The notes under the pieces are model-generated. The model worked only from the letters and a program-made list of their open reading frames with translations, made no database searches and was not told the DNA's origin. Below are positions 8,509 to 16,747 of a stretch of DNA of 64,000 bases, in pieces. Origin of the DNA: Allorhodoferax sp032337135. Lineage in GTDB: Bacteria > Pseudomonadota > Gammaproteobacteria > Burkholderiales > Burkholderiaceae_C. The position numbers and the translations under genes are program-made. Numbering within the stretch: the first letter of the stretch is position 1; the number at the start of each line of letters is the position of its first letter. The stretch spans positions 56,919 through 120,918 of the forward strand of contig NZ_JAVXZZ010000007.1 in assembly GCF_032337135.1 (NCBI RefSeq), written 5' to 3'.

Positions 8509-8626
8509 GAATATCTGAATCGCGGTGGATTGCTGATTTCCACCCGCTCCCGGGCGGGTACGCGGCTGAATTTCAGGCATATTCGGGGGCCGCTGCATTG
8601 CGCACCGGCCCTGCTGTCTGCCCGCC

Positions 8627-10771
8627 ATGTCCTCCACCCTCCTGCACGTCCTGGTCCACACCCCCGCCCACGCGCGGCTGGGCTCGGTGCTGAGCTACCG
8701 CCACGCCGAGCCGCTGCCAGCCGGTACGCTGGTGCGCGTGCCGCTGGCGGCGCGCGAAACCCTGGGGGTGGTGTGGGACGCCCCGGCACCAAACTCCGCC
8801 GCCCCGACCGAGCCCGACAAGCTGCGCGACGTCTCCGAAGTTCTGGAAGGCATTGCGCCGCTGGGTGCGTCCTGGCGTGCGCTGCTGCAGTTTGCGGCCA
8901 GCTACTACCAGCGCTCGGCCGGTGAAGTGGCGCTGGCCGCGCTGCCGCCCCAGTTGCGCGAGATTGACGCCGAACAGTTGCAGCGCCGCCTCAAGCGCCA
9001 TGCCAAGGCCGCCTTGGCCCAGCCGGACGCACCTGCGCCCACCGCGGCACCCGCGCTGAGCCCCGAGCAGGCGGCAGCGCTGGCGCAGATCGCCAGCCAG
9101 AGCGGCCCCTTCCTGCTGTTCGGCACCACCGGCAGTGGCAAGACCGAGGTCTACCTGCAGGCCGTCGAAGCCTTGCTGCTGGACGACCCGTACGCGCAAG
9201 CCCTGGTCATGGTGCCCGAGATCAACCTCACCCCCCAGCTCGAAGCCCGCTTCACCGCGCGCTTTTCCGGGCGTTTCGGCGCACAGTCGGTGGTGTCCAT
9301 GCACAGTGGCATGACCCCGGCGCAGCGCCTGCAGAGCTGGCTCGCCGCGCACCACGGCCAGGCGCGCATCGTGCTGGGCACGCGCATGGCGGTGTTTGCG
9401 TCGCTGCCGCACTTGCGCCTGATCGTGGTGGATGAAGAGCACGACCCGAGCTACAAGAGTGGCGAGGGCGCGCGCTACTCGGCCCGTGACCTGGCCGTGT
9501 ACCGGGGCAAATTGGAAAACGCCAAGGTGGTGCTGGGTTCCGCCACGCCCTCGCTGGAGAGCTGGTACCTGAGCCGGCCCGCCGCCGAGGGCGGCCGCTA
9601 CCAGCGCCTGGCCATGCCCAGCCGCATCGGCGCCAAGGCAGGAGACGCACCCCACACCGGCTTGCCCACCGTGCGCCGCGTGGACATGAACCACCAGCCG
9701 CGCGGCGTGGTGTTTTCGGAGCCTCTGCTCAACGCCATCAAGGAGCGCATCGCCCGTGGCGAGCAGAGCCTGATCTTCATGAACCGGCGCGGCTACGCCC
9801 CGGTGCTGCACTGTTCGGCCTGCGGCTGGAAGAGCCAGTGCAAGCATTGCAGCGCCTGCCGCGTGTTCCACAAGGTGGACCGCACGCTGCGCTGCCACCA
9901 CTGCGGCTTTACCGACCGCGTGCCACGCCACTGCCCGGACTGCGGCAATGTGGACATATTGCCCATGGGCCGCGGTACCGAGCAGCTGGAAGAACATCTG
10001 GGCGAACTGCTGGTGGACGTGAAGCGGCCGGACGGCGGCGCCGTGCGCATTGCCCGCATCGATGCCGACAGCACACGCCTGAAGGGCTCGCTCGAAGAGC
10101 AGCTGGCGGCCGTGCATGCGGGCGACGTGGATGTGCTGGTGGGCACGCAGATGATCGCCAAGGGCCACGACTTCCGCCGCATCACGCTGGTGGCCGCCAT
10201 CAACCCCGACGGCGCGCTGTTCTCCAGCGACTTCCGCGCCGCCGAGCGCCTGTTCGCATTGCTGATGCAGGCCGCAGGCCGCGCCGGGCGCGACACCTCG
10301 CTGGGCACCCCGAGCGACGTGTGGGTGCAGACCTACGAGCCCGGCCACCACCTGTATGTGAGCCTGCGCGCCCACGACTACCCGGCCTTTGCCGACACCC
10401 AGCTGCGCGAGCGCGAAAGCGCGGGCATGCCACCGTTCACCGCCCAGGCGCTGGTGCGCGCGGAAGCCCGCACCCAGGAAGCCGCCCGCGCCCTGCTGGA
10501 CGCCGCGCGCGAGGTGGCGCTGACCGACATGCCGCAGTGGCCCGGCTGGGCCCCGGTGCTGGAGCGCGTGACCGTCTACCCCGCCATCCCCAGCGCAATC
10601 CAGCGCGTGGCCAATGTGGAACGAGCCCAGATGCTGGTGGAGAGCGACTCGCGCGCGGCGCTGCAGCAGTTTCTCTCGGCCTGGGGCGATGTGCTGGCGC
10701 AGTGCCGGGAGCGACCGGAGTGCAAGGGGGTCATCCGCTGGGCGGTGGATGTGGATCCGCTGGGGATTTGA
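8627..10771 (+). CDS. priA: Primosomal replication-restart helicase PriA
   Basis: A 714-residue 3'-5' helicase that reloads the replisome at stalled forks. The N-terminal DNA-binding domain (about 1-110) is followed by Walker A GTTGSGKT (166-173) and the DEEH box (269-272). The Cys-rich zinc insert begins at CSACGWKSQCKHC and continues through CHHCGFTD and CPDCGN, supplying eight Cys for two zinc sites. Helicase motifs VGTQMIAKGHDF and QAAGRAGRD are intact. The ATG at 8627 gives the usual family start (HVLVHTPAHARLGSVLSY). It is alone downstream of an intergenic region with two DnaA boxes. Confidence 0.97.
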   Translation: MSSTLLHVLVHTPAHARLGSVLSYRHAEPLPAGTLVRVPLAARETLGVVWDAPAPNSAAPTEPDKLRDVSEVLEGIAPLGASWRALLQFAASYYQRSAGEVALAALPPQLREIDAEQLQRRLKRHAKAALAQPDAPAPTAAPALSPEQAAALAQIASQSGPFLLFGTTGSGKTEVYLQAVEALLLDDPYAQALVMVPEINLTPQLEARFTARFSGRFGAQSVVSMHSGMTPAQRLQSWLAAHHGQARIVLGTRMAVFASLPHLRLIVVDEEHDPSYKSGEGARYSARDLAVYRGKLENAKVVLGSATPSLESWYLSRPAAEGGRYQRLAMPSRIGAKAGDAPHTGLPTVRRVDMNHQPRGVVFSEPLLNAIKERIARGEQSLIFMNRRGYAPVLHCSACGWKSQCKHCSACRVFHKVDRTLRCHHCGFTDRVPRHCPDCGNVDILPMGRGTEQLEEHLGELLVDVKRPDGGAVRIARIDADSTRLKGSLEEQLAAVHAGDVDVLVGTQMIAKGHDFRRITLVAAINPDGALFSSDFRAAERLFALLMQAAGRAGRDTSLGTPSDVWVQTYEPGHHLYVSLRAHDYPAFADTQLRERESAGMPPFTAQALVRAEARTQEAARALLDAAREVALTDMPQWPGWAPVLERVTVYPAIPSAIQRVANVERAQMLVESDSRAALQQFLSAWGDVLAQCRERPECKGVIRWAVDVDPLGI

Positions 10772-10780
10772 TCTTTCCTC

Positions 10781-10810
10781 TTGCTACTTATTTCGTAGCT
10801 TATTGCGCAA
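10781..10810 (+). repeat. TTGCTA-family short repeat (copy left of inverted-repeat cassette)
   Basis: Starts TTGCTACTTATTTCGTAGC and ends TTGCGCAA. It has the GCTA...TAGC dyad and the GCGC tail of this repeat family and lies 9 bp after the priA stop, in the same orientation as the copy at 11687. Confidence 0.65.
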
Positions 10811-10864
10811 TCTATTCGCGGGCTACGGGCGGATCTATGCCTTGGGGTTTGTTTTTTCAGGGAA

Positions 10865-11017
10865 CCATGAGGCAATGCTTCGGTTCGGAGAATTTGCCTT
10901 GGCAGGCGGCTTCCTCACGCCCCCCTCACTCCCCCCGCCCTCTCTCGCCCCGCCGGGCGAAAGAGGGAGCTAACAGCCCCATGTGGCCGCGTGTTTAAAC
11001 AAGGGAAGTGCACGCGC
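10865..11017 (+). repeat. ~150-bp repeat, left arm of an inverted pair
   Basis: This arm reads CCATGAGGCAATG at the outer end and GTGCACGCGC at the inner end. The reverse complement of 11521-11669 aligns along the whole length with scattered changes and a few small indels. The inner 33 bp, including GTTTAAACAAGGGAAGTGCA, are identical. A GC-rich hairpin (CGCCCCGCCGGGCG core) sits in the middle, as in REP-like intergenic elements. Confidence 0.85.
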
Positions 11018-11075
11018 TCATTGGCGTTGACTATCCCGGTTCCAGCGTGCTGTTGCACTTCCGGGAGGAAATAGC

Positions 11076-11435
11076 TCAGCTCCAGAAAATTCCCAGGATT
11101 GCGAGCATGTTGACCACCCAATTGGCACGTCGCGATGCATTTGCGCTGTCCGGTGAAATCGGAAATACCGCTGCACTGTTCCATGCCCACCGGTTGTAGG
11201 CAATCGCCAGTGGAATGCCGAACACACCAAGCCACAAAGATGCCCCTGCTAGGGAGGCAACTGGAAAGGCCAACACGACGATCGCAACGGTCGCCATCGG
11301 TATCCCCGAGGCGGTGCTTGCCACTACGTGTGACAGCCCTCCGCAGTGCGGGCACTGCGCTGGGCGTTCTCGGCTGGAGCTGCGCTTGGCCTGTGTCGTT
11401 ATCTCTGCGCTGGCGCAATGAGGACAAAGAGTCAT
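11076..11435 (-). CDS. Small zinc-ribbon, two-TM membrane protein
   Basis: 119 residues from the ATG at 11435. Two CPHC pairs (C4/C7 and C28/C31) form a zinc ribbon. Two hydrophobic stretches follow (about 47-80, AIVVLAFPVASLAGASLWLG..., and 103-118, ANWVVNMLAILGIF). The last residues are IFWS. Proteins of this shape are usually annotated as hypothetical. It is the only gene between the two inverted ~150-bp repeats, and no clear ribosome site precedes the ATG. A longer in-frame upstream extension to 11555 runs into the right repeat arm and is not preferred. Confidence 0.65.
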   Translation of the reverse strand: MTLCPHCASAEITTQAKRSSSRERPAQCPHCGGLSHVVASTASGIPMATVAIVVLAFPVASLAGASLWLGVFGIPLAIAYNRWAWNSAAVFPISPDSANASRRANWVVNMLAILGIFWS

Positions 11436-11520
11436 ATGGGTTGAATGAGGTGTCAGTACACCGCGGTGCACTATACCTCTGACCCTGCCGCAGACACCAA
11501 CAAAGCCATCACTAGCAGTA

Positions 11521-11669
11521 GCGCGTGCACTTCCCTTGTTTAAACACGCGGCCAAATGTGGCTGTTGGGCTCCCTCTCGCCCGGCGGGGCGAGAGGGCGG
11601 GGGGTGAGTGGGGAAATTGAGGAAGCCGCCTGCAAGGCAAATTCTCCGAACTGAACCATTGCCTCATGG
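11521..11669 (-). repeat. ~150-bp repeat, right arm of an inverted pair
   Basis: Inverted copy of 10865-11017. The arms bracket about 500 bp that contain only the zinc-ribbon gene. Both arms face inwards with the GTTTAAAC-bearing end. Confidence 0.85.
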
Positions 11670-11686
11670 CTCCATTTCGCTCCAAT

Positions 11687-11717
11687 TTGCTATCAATTGA
11701 GTAGCTACTCGCGCAAT
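11687..11717 (+). repeat. TTGCTA-family short repeat (right of cassette)
   Basis: Starts TTGCTATCAATTGAGTAGCT and continues ACTCGCGCAAT. It is the best-formed copy of the family in this window and lies 18 bp outside the right 150-bp arm, just downstream of the chemoreceptor stop. Confidence 0.75.
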
Positions 11718-11748
11718 AAGGGAGAGGGCCAAAAGCCCCAACCACCCA

Positions 11749-13290
11749 TCAATGCAACTTGAAAGCCGCCACGATCTGGACCTGCTCCTGGGCCTGGCTC
11801 TTGAGGCTCGACGCCGCCGCGGCCATCTGTTCCACTAGGGCGGCGTTTTGCTGCGTGACCTGGTCCATGCTGACTACCGCCTCCTCGATTTGTGAGATGC
11901 CGGTGGACTGCTCGCTGCTGGCAGCATTGATCTCAGCCATGATTTCGGTGACGCGGCGGATGCTGCCCACCACTTCGGTCATGGTCTCGCCGGCCTGGTC
12001 CACCAGTACCGTGCCTTGCTCCACGCGCTCGACGCTGGCGTTGATGAGGCTCTTGATCTCCTTGGCCGCTTCGGCGCTGCGGCCGGCCAGGCTGCGCACC
12101 TCGCTGGCCACCACGGCAAAGCCTCGCCCCTGCTCGCCCGCACGCGCGGCTTCCACTGCGGCGTTGAGTGCCAGGATGTTGGTCTGGAAAGCGATGCCGT
12201 CGATGACGCTGATGATGTCGCTGATCTTGCGGCTGGACTCATTGATGCCGCGCATGGTCTCCACCACCTGACCCACCACCTCGCCGCCCCGGGTCGCCAC
12301 TTGGGACGCGTTGGCCGCAAGCTGGTTGGCTTGGCGCGCTGCGTCGGCATTTTGTTTCACGGTGGAGCTCAACTCTTCCATGCTGGCTGCAGTTTCTTCG
12401 AGCGCGCTGGCCTGCTGCTCGGTGCGCATGGAGAGGTCATTGTTGCCCTGCGCAATTTCGGCACTGGCGGTCGACAGGCCTTCGGCGCCTTCGCGCACCC
12501 GCGACACCAGATCGGTCAGGTGGTTCTGCATGGAGGCCATGGAACCCATCAGCTGTGCCACCTCGTCCTTGCCCTGCACCACAATCGGGTGGGTGAGGTC
12601 GCCCTGGGCGATGGCCCCAGAAGCTTCGATGGCGCGTTGAAGCGAGGCCCGAATGGAGCCCACCAGCATCCAGCCCAGCCACACGGCCAGGCCGACACCG
12701 ACTGCGAAGAAGGTCCAGGACAGCATGCGGCGCTGCGATTGCTCGGCCGTGGCGGCCTTGTATTCTTTGTCGGCCTCGTCAATCTGCAGCTGGACCAGCT
12801 TGAGCATAACGGCATGCTGGCTGTCGTACAGCGGGGTCACCACCTCGCTGAGCAGGCGCAGGCCTTCGTCCTTGTTACCGGCCTTGATGGCCGCCACCGT
12901 GGGCAGCAAGCCTTTGTCCTTGTAGGCCGCACGTTTTTCCTTCCAGTCTTTGGCCAGCACCGTCTCTTCCGGCGTCAGGTAGGTGGCCAGGTAGGCATCG
13001 TAGGTTTTGGTGATCTGCTCGACATTACCTGGAAACTCTTCAAGCGCTTTGTTCGCCGCCTCCGTGCTGGTCTGGTGCAAGGCCATGGACAGCAGGTACT
13101 GGTTGCGCGTCACCAGGCGCTGAACGGTGGCCAGCTGCCCCAGAGCCACCGTGCGGTCCTCGTACACGGTGCGCAAGGACTCGTTGGACATGCGCATGCC
13201 GCTCAGGCCCAGGTAGCCGACACCGAGGATGACCAGGATCAGCACCCCGCACAACATGGTAATGCGGGTGGAAATCTGGAAATTGTTCAT
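11749..13290 (-). CDS. Methyl-accepting chemotaxis protein
   Basis: A 513-residue chemoreceptor. It has an N-terminal membrane helix (ITMLCGVLILVILGVGYLGL), a periplasmic four-helix-bundle ligand domain with LATVQRLVTRNQYLL, a second membrane helix near 190-215 (LSWTFFAVGVGLAVWLGWMLV) and a HAMP domain (IEASGAIAQGDLTHPI). The signalling hairpin IAFQTNILALNAAVEAARAG is perfect, and methylation-helix patterns such as EQQASALEETAASMEEL are present. No CheR-docking pentapeptide is seen; the C-terminus is AAFKLH. GGAGGCAACA precedes the ATG at 13290. The ligand cannot be deduced. Confidence 0.95.
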   Translation of the reverse strand: MNNFQISTRITMLCGVLILVILGVGYLGLSGMRMSNESLRTVYEDRTVALGQLATVQRLVTRNQYLLSMALHQTSTEAANKALEEFPGNVEQITKTYDAYLATYLTPEETVLAKDWKEKRAAYKDKGLLPTVAAIKAGNKDEGLRLLSEVVTPLYDSQHAVMLKLVQLQIDEADKEYKAATAEQSQRRMLSWTFFAVGVGLAVWLGWMLVGSIRASLQRAIEASGAIAQGDLTHPIVVQGKDEVAQLMGSMASMQNHLTDLVSRVREGAEGLSTASAEIAQGNNDLSMRTEQQASALEETAASMEELSSTVKQNADAARQANQLAANASQVATRGGEVVGQVVETMRGINESSRKISDIISVIDGIAFQTNILALNAAVEAARAGEQGRGFAVVASEVRSLAGRSAEAAKEIKSLINASVERVEQGTVLVDQAGETMTEVVGSIRRVTEIMAEINAASSEQSTGISQIEEAVVSMDQVTQQNAALVEQMAAAASSLKSQAQEQVQIVAAFKLH

Positions 13291-13415
13291 TGTTGCCTCC
13301 TGCGAACAGCGGGGGCCTGGCAGCTGCATTCGCCCCATCCTTCTCGGCCAGGCGCTGTCACTGTAGCGCTTTGACTCCGTGCTGCCAATGGATTTTGGGG
13401 CCCAGGGGACAATAT

Positions 13416-13439
13416 TTGCTACTAATTTGGTAGCTACTC
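13416..13439 (+). repeat. TTGCTA-family short repeat
   Basis: TTGCTACTAATTTGGTAGCT plus ACTC, in the 204-bp spacer between the chemoreceptor start and the AEC transporter stop. It shows the same dyad and orientation as the copies at 10781 and 11687. Confidence 0.7.
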
Positions 13440-13494
13440 ACCCAGCAACTGCGCGAAATTGCACCAAATTAGTGCTTGGCGCCTGGTTACGTGC

Positions 13495-14490
13495 TTAACT
13501 GCGCCCCACCATCACCGCCACCGCCCCCGAGAAGGTGATGAAGGCCGCAGCGGTCGAGACCAGGATGATGCGGGCGATGCGGCCGTTGTCGGCGCCGAAG
13601 CGCTCGGCCAGCAATGACACATTACTGGCGCTGGGCAGCGCGGCCAGCAGCACCAGCACGGTCAGCGCCGGCTTGTCCAGCGGCACGCCCAGGCTGATGG
13701 CACTCACGCCGACGAGCAGCACGAGCAGGGGGTGCAGGAACAGCTTGGTCAGGGCCACGGGCACCACCTCGTCCCAGGGCACGGCGTGGGCGGCGTCCTG
13801 CTCGGCCAGGATCTGGGAGCGCGCCAGCACCGCGCCGATGGTGAACAGGGCCACGGGTGAAGCGGCGTCGGCCAGCAGACCGATGGTCTTGGCCACTGGG
13901 GCGGGCAACTCGATGGCAAAGGCCGACACCACGGCGCCGAGCAGGATGGACCAGGGCATGGGGTTGGTGGCGACGCCCTTGAGCGCATTGCGCACGGCCT
14001 GGGCTGCAGCCGCGCCGCCGCCCATGCCGGCCGGCAGGTGGGCCGCATCGAGCCGGGACAGGGCGATGCACAGGCTGGAGGTGATGACCATGTCCACCAG
14101 AATGGTGACGATGGCGGTACCGGCCGCACTTTGGCCCAGCAGGGCCACCAGCAGCGGCACGCCCATGAAGCCGGTATTGGGGAAGGCACCGACCAGGGCG
14201 CCGAAGGCTGCATCATTCCACCCAATGCGGCCATGGAGGGTGATGACCATGACGAACCCCACCACCACCAGCCCGCACAGCAGGTAGGTGAGCGCCACGC
14301 TGGGGTCGAACAGCTGGGCGATGGGGGTGCTGGCACCAAAGCGGTACAGCATGCACGGCAACGCGAAGAACAGCACGAAGCTGTTCATGCCTGGGATGGC
14401 CGCCAGGGGCAGCAGGCCCCGGCGCGCCGCGACAAAGCCGCACAGCACCAAGGCGAAAAACGGGAAGGTGACGGAGAGGATGTTCAGCAC
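13495..14490 (-). CDS. AEC (auxin efflux carrier-like) family transporter
   Basis: 331 residues with about ten hydrophobic segments arranged as two five-helix halves, typical of the AEC/BART superfamily. Hallmarks are FFALPCMLYRFGA near the N-terminus, the kinked helix segment GAFPNTGFMGVPLL and a C-terminal LPSASNVSLLAERFGAD. Bacterial members are linked to malonate, malate or other carboxylate transport, but the substrate here is unknown. The first codon is GTG at 14490 and gives the normal N-terminus (LNILSVTFPFFALVLCG). Confidence 0.9.
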   Translation of the reverse strand: MLNILSVTFPFFALVLCGFVAARRGLLPLAAIPGMNSFVLFFALPCMLYRFGASTPIAQLFDPSVALTYLLCGLVVVGFVMVITLHGRIGWNDAAFGALVGAFPNTGFMGVPLLVALLGQSAAGTAIVTILVDMVITSSLCIALSRLDAAHLPAGMGGGAAAAQAVRNALKGVATNPMPWSILLGAVVSAFAIELPAPVAKTIGLLADAASPVALFTIGAVLARSQILAEQDAAHAVPWDEVVPVALTKLFLHPLLVLLVGVSAISLGVPLDKPALTVLVLLAALPSASNVSLLAERFGADNGRIARIILVSTAAAFITFSGAVAVMVGRS

Positions 14491-14647
14491 AGCCCCATTG
14501 TGCCGCCGCGGCAGGCCGGTGCCTGTACCTCGGCTGACAGGCCCTTGGGGCCAGCAGCTTCACACGACGCCGCTACACTTGGCCCCTTTTCCTGGCCCTA
14601 TTGCTGTGCCACGCCCGCGCGGCGTGGCGGTCGCCCCGTTCCACCGC

Positions 14648-16747
14648 ATGTCTTCCCACGCCACCAAAGCCCCCATGGGCATGAATCCCGCCCAGCAGGA
14701 GGCGGTGAACTACCTGCATGGACCGTGCCTGGTGCTGGCCGGGGCGGGTTCGGGCAAGACGCGCGTCATCACCCAGAAGATTGCGCGGCTGATCCAGATG
14801 GAGATGCCCCCGAAGCGGATTGCCGCCATCACCTTCACCAACAAGGCCGCGGCCGAGATGCGCGAGCGCGCCAAGGGCCTGATCGGCAAGGCGGCGAAGG
14901 ACGTGCTGATCTGCACCTTCCACTCGCTGGGGGTGCGCATGCTGCGCGAGGACGGCGGCGTGCTGGGGCTCAAGAGCGCGTTTTCCATCATCGACACCGA
15001 CGACGTGACCAGCCTGCTCAAGGACGCGGGCGGCACGACCGACGCCAACACCGCGCGCGGATGGCAGTGGACCATCAGCGCCTGGAAAAGTGCGGGCCTG
15101 AGCGCGCAGGAAGCGCTGGCCGCTGCCAGGAACGAGGACGAGCGCGTGGCCGCCGTGGTGATGGAGCGCTACCAGGAGCGATTGACGGCCTACCAGAGCG
15201 TGGACTTTGACGACCTGATCAGCCTGCCGCTCAAGCTCCTGCGCGACCATGAAGCAGTGCGCCAGCGCTGGCAGACCCTGCTGGGCCATGTGCTGGTGGA
15301 CGAATACCAGGACACCAATGCCACCCAGTACGAGCTGCTCAAGCTGCTGGTGGGCGGCCCCGAGCGCGCGCGCTTTACGGCCGTGGGAGACGACGACCAA
15401 AGCATCTACGGCTGGCGCGGCGCCACGCTGGACAACCTGAAGAAATTGCCGGTCGAGTTCCCGAACCTCAAGGTCATCAAGCTGGAGCAGAACTACCGCT
15501 CCACCAGCGCCATCCTGCGGGCCGCGAACAACGTGATCGGCCCCAACCCCAAGCTGTTCCCCAAGACACTGTTCTCGGAGCTGGGCGAAGGCGAGCCGGT
15601 GCGGGTGGTGGAAGCCGACAACGAGGAGCACGAGGCCGAGCGGGCGGCAGCGCGCATCCTCAGCATCCGCGCGCAGGGTGCCGGGGGCGGCACGCAGTTC
15701 AAGGAATGGCGTGACTTTGCCGTGCTGTACCGCGCCAACCACCAGGCCAAGCCCTTCGAGAAGGCGCTGCGCAAGGCCAACATTCCCTACAAGGTGTCGG
15801 GCGGTACCAGTTTCTTTGACCGCGCCGAGATCCGTGACCTGTGCGCGTGGTTCCGGCTGTGGAGCAACAACGACGACGACCCGGCCTTCGTGCGCGCCAT
15901 CACCACGCCCAAGCGCGGCATCGGCCACCAGACCCTGGCCAGCCTGGGCACCTTTGCCACGCAGTACAAGGTCAGCCTGTTCGAGGCGCTGTTCGCCTCG
16001 TCACTCGGCTCGGTACTGAGCGCCAAGGCAGTAGGCAGCCTGCACGAGTTCGGCCGCTTCGTGAACGACCTGGAGTTCCGCGCCCGCCAGACCCAGGGCA
16101 AGGAGGCCGCGCTGGCCTTCATGCAGCAGTGGCTCAAGGACATCGCCTACGAGCAGCACCTGTTCGACCACGAGGACAGCGAGGCCGTGGCCACCGCCAA
16201 GTGGGGCAATGTGCAGGAGTTCTGCGAGTGGATGGCGCAGCGCTGCGAACCCGACCCGGAGGCGCCCCACGAGACAAAGTCACTGCTGGAAGTGGCGCAG
16301 ACCATTGCGCTGCTGTCCACCATTTCCGAGCGCGAGCAGGAGCAGAACGTGGTCACGCTCTCGACCCTGCACGCCAGCAAGGGGCTGGAGTGGCCTCACG
16401 TCATATTGGCTGGAGTGACCGAAGGCATGCTGCCCTTCAAGCTCGACGACGATGCCGATGGCGACGAACTGGCCTTGGGGCTGCGGCTGCAGGAAGAGCG
16501 GCGCCTCATGTACGTGGGCATCACGCGAGCCCAGCGTAGCCTGGCCGTGAGCTGGACCCGGCGACGCAAGAAGGGCCGGGACACGGTGCAGGCCCTGCCC
16601 AGCCGCTTCATCGCCGAGATGGCGCTCGACGCCCAGACGGCCAAGGAAGACCCGCGCGAGAAGCTCAAAGCCCTGCGCGCCGAGTTTGCCCGCAAAGCGC
16701 AGGACGCCAAGGAGGCGCTCAATGCCAAACCCGGAGGGAGTGCATGA
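14648..16747 (+). CDS. rep: Rep/UvrD-family ATP-dependent 3'-5' DNA helicase
   Basis: A 699-residue superfamily 1A helicase. Walker A is AGAGSGKTRVI (about 31-41). Motif II is VDEYQDTN, motif III GDDDQSIYGWRGA, motif IV QNYRST and motif V TLHASKGLEW; motif VI LMYVGITRAQ is present. Size and N-terminus (MNPAQQEAVNYL) fit Rep better than UvrD. ATG codons at 14648, 14675 and 14681 are all possible starts. A much longer open frame upstream overlaps the antisense of the transporter and is rejected. The gene overlaps the downstream phospholipase by ATGA. Confidence 0.93.
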   Translation: MSSHATKAPMGMNPAQQEAVNYLHGPCLVLAGAGSGKTRVITQKIARLIQMEMPPKRIAAITFTNKAAAEMRERAKGLIGKAAKDVLICTFHSLGVRMLREDGGVLGLKSAFSIIDTDDVTSLLKDAGGTTDANTARGWQWTISAWKSAGLSAQEALAAARNEDERVAAVVMERYQERLTAYQSVDFDDLISLPLKLLRDHEAVRQRWQTLLGHVLVDEYQDTNATQYELLKLLVGGPERARFTAVGDDDQSIYGWRGATLDNLKKLPVEFPNLKVIKLEQNYRSTSAILRAANNVIGPNPKLFPKTLFSELGEGEPVRVVEADNEEHEAERAAARILSIRAQGAGGGTQFKEWRDFAVLYRANHQAKPFEKALRKANIPYKVSGGTSFFDRAEIRDLCAWFRLWSNNDDDPAFVRAITTPKRGIGHQTLASLGTFATQYKVSLFEALFASSLGSVLSAKAVGSLHEFGRFVNDLEFRARQTQGKEAALAFMQQWLKDIAYEQHLFDHEDSEAVATAKWGNVQEFCEWMAQRCEPDPEAPHETKSLLEVAQTIALLSTISEREQEQNVVTLSTLHASKGLEWPHVILAGVTEGMLPFKLDDDADGDELALGLRLQEERRLMYVGITRAQRSLAVSWTRRRKKGRDTVQALPSRFIAEMALDAQTAKEDPREKLKALRAEFARKAQDAKEALNAKPGGSA

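Larger units (their letters stand above)
8262..8626. other. Intergenic region hemE-priA with DnaA boxes and palindromes
   Basis: This ~365-bp stretch has no credible gene. It is visibly more AT-rich than its surroundings. It holds a perfect 16-bp palindrome centred on an EcoRI site (8284-8299, AGGCCGAATTCGGCCT), a CCTAG...CTAGG inverted repeat near 8334-8351, two perfect DnaA boxes, an A/T-rich segment at 8394-8440 and a 9-bp stem at 8447-8469. Together these resemble an origin-like or replication-linked control region ahead of the replication-restart helicase gene. Confidence 0.5.

Noticed and set aside
8262..8626. Main chromosomal origin of replication
   Set aside because: Only two DnaA boxes, no dnaA/dnaN/rpmH neighbours, and rpoBC would be on the lagging strand if replication started here. 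Kept only as an origin-like or DnaA-regulated region.
14288..14647. N-terminal extension of the Rep helicase
   Set aside because: It lies antisense to the AEC transporter and has no helicase-like sequence; the family start is at or after 14648.
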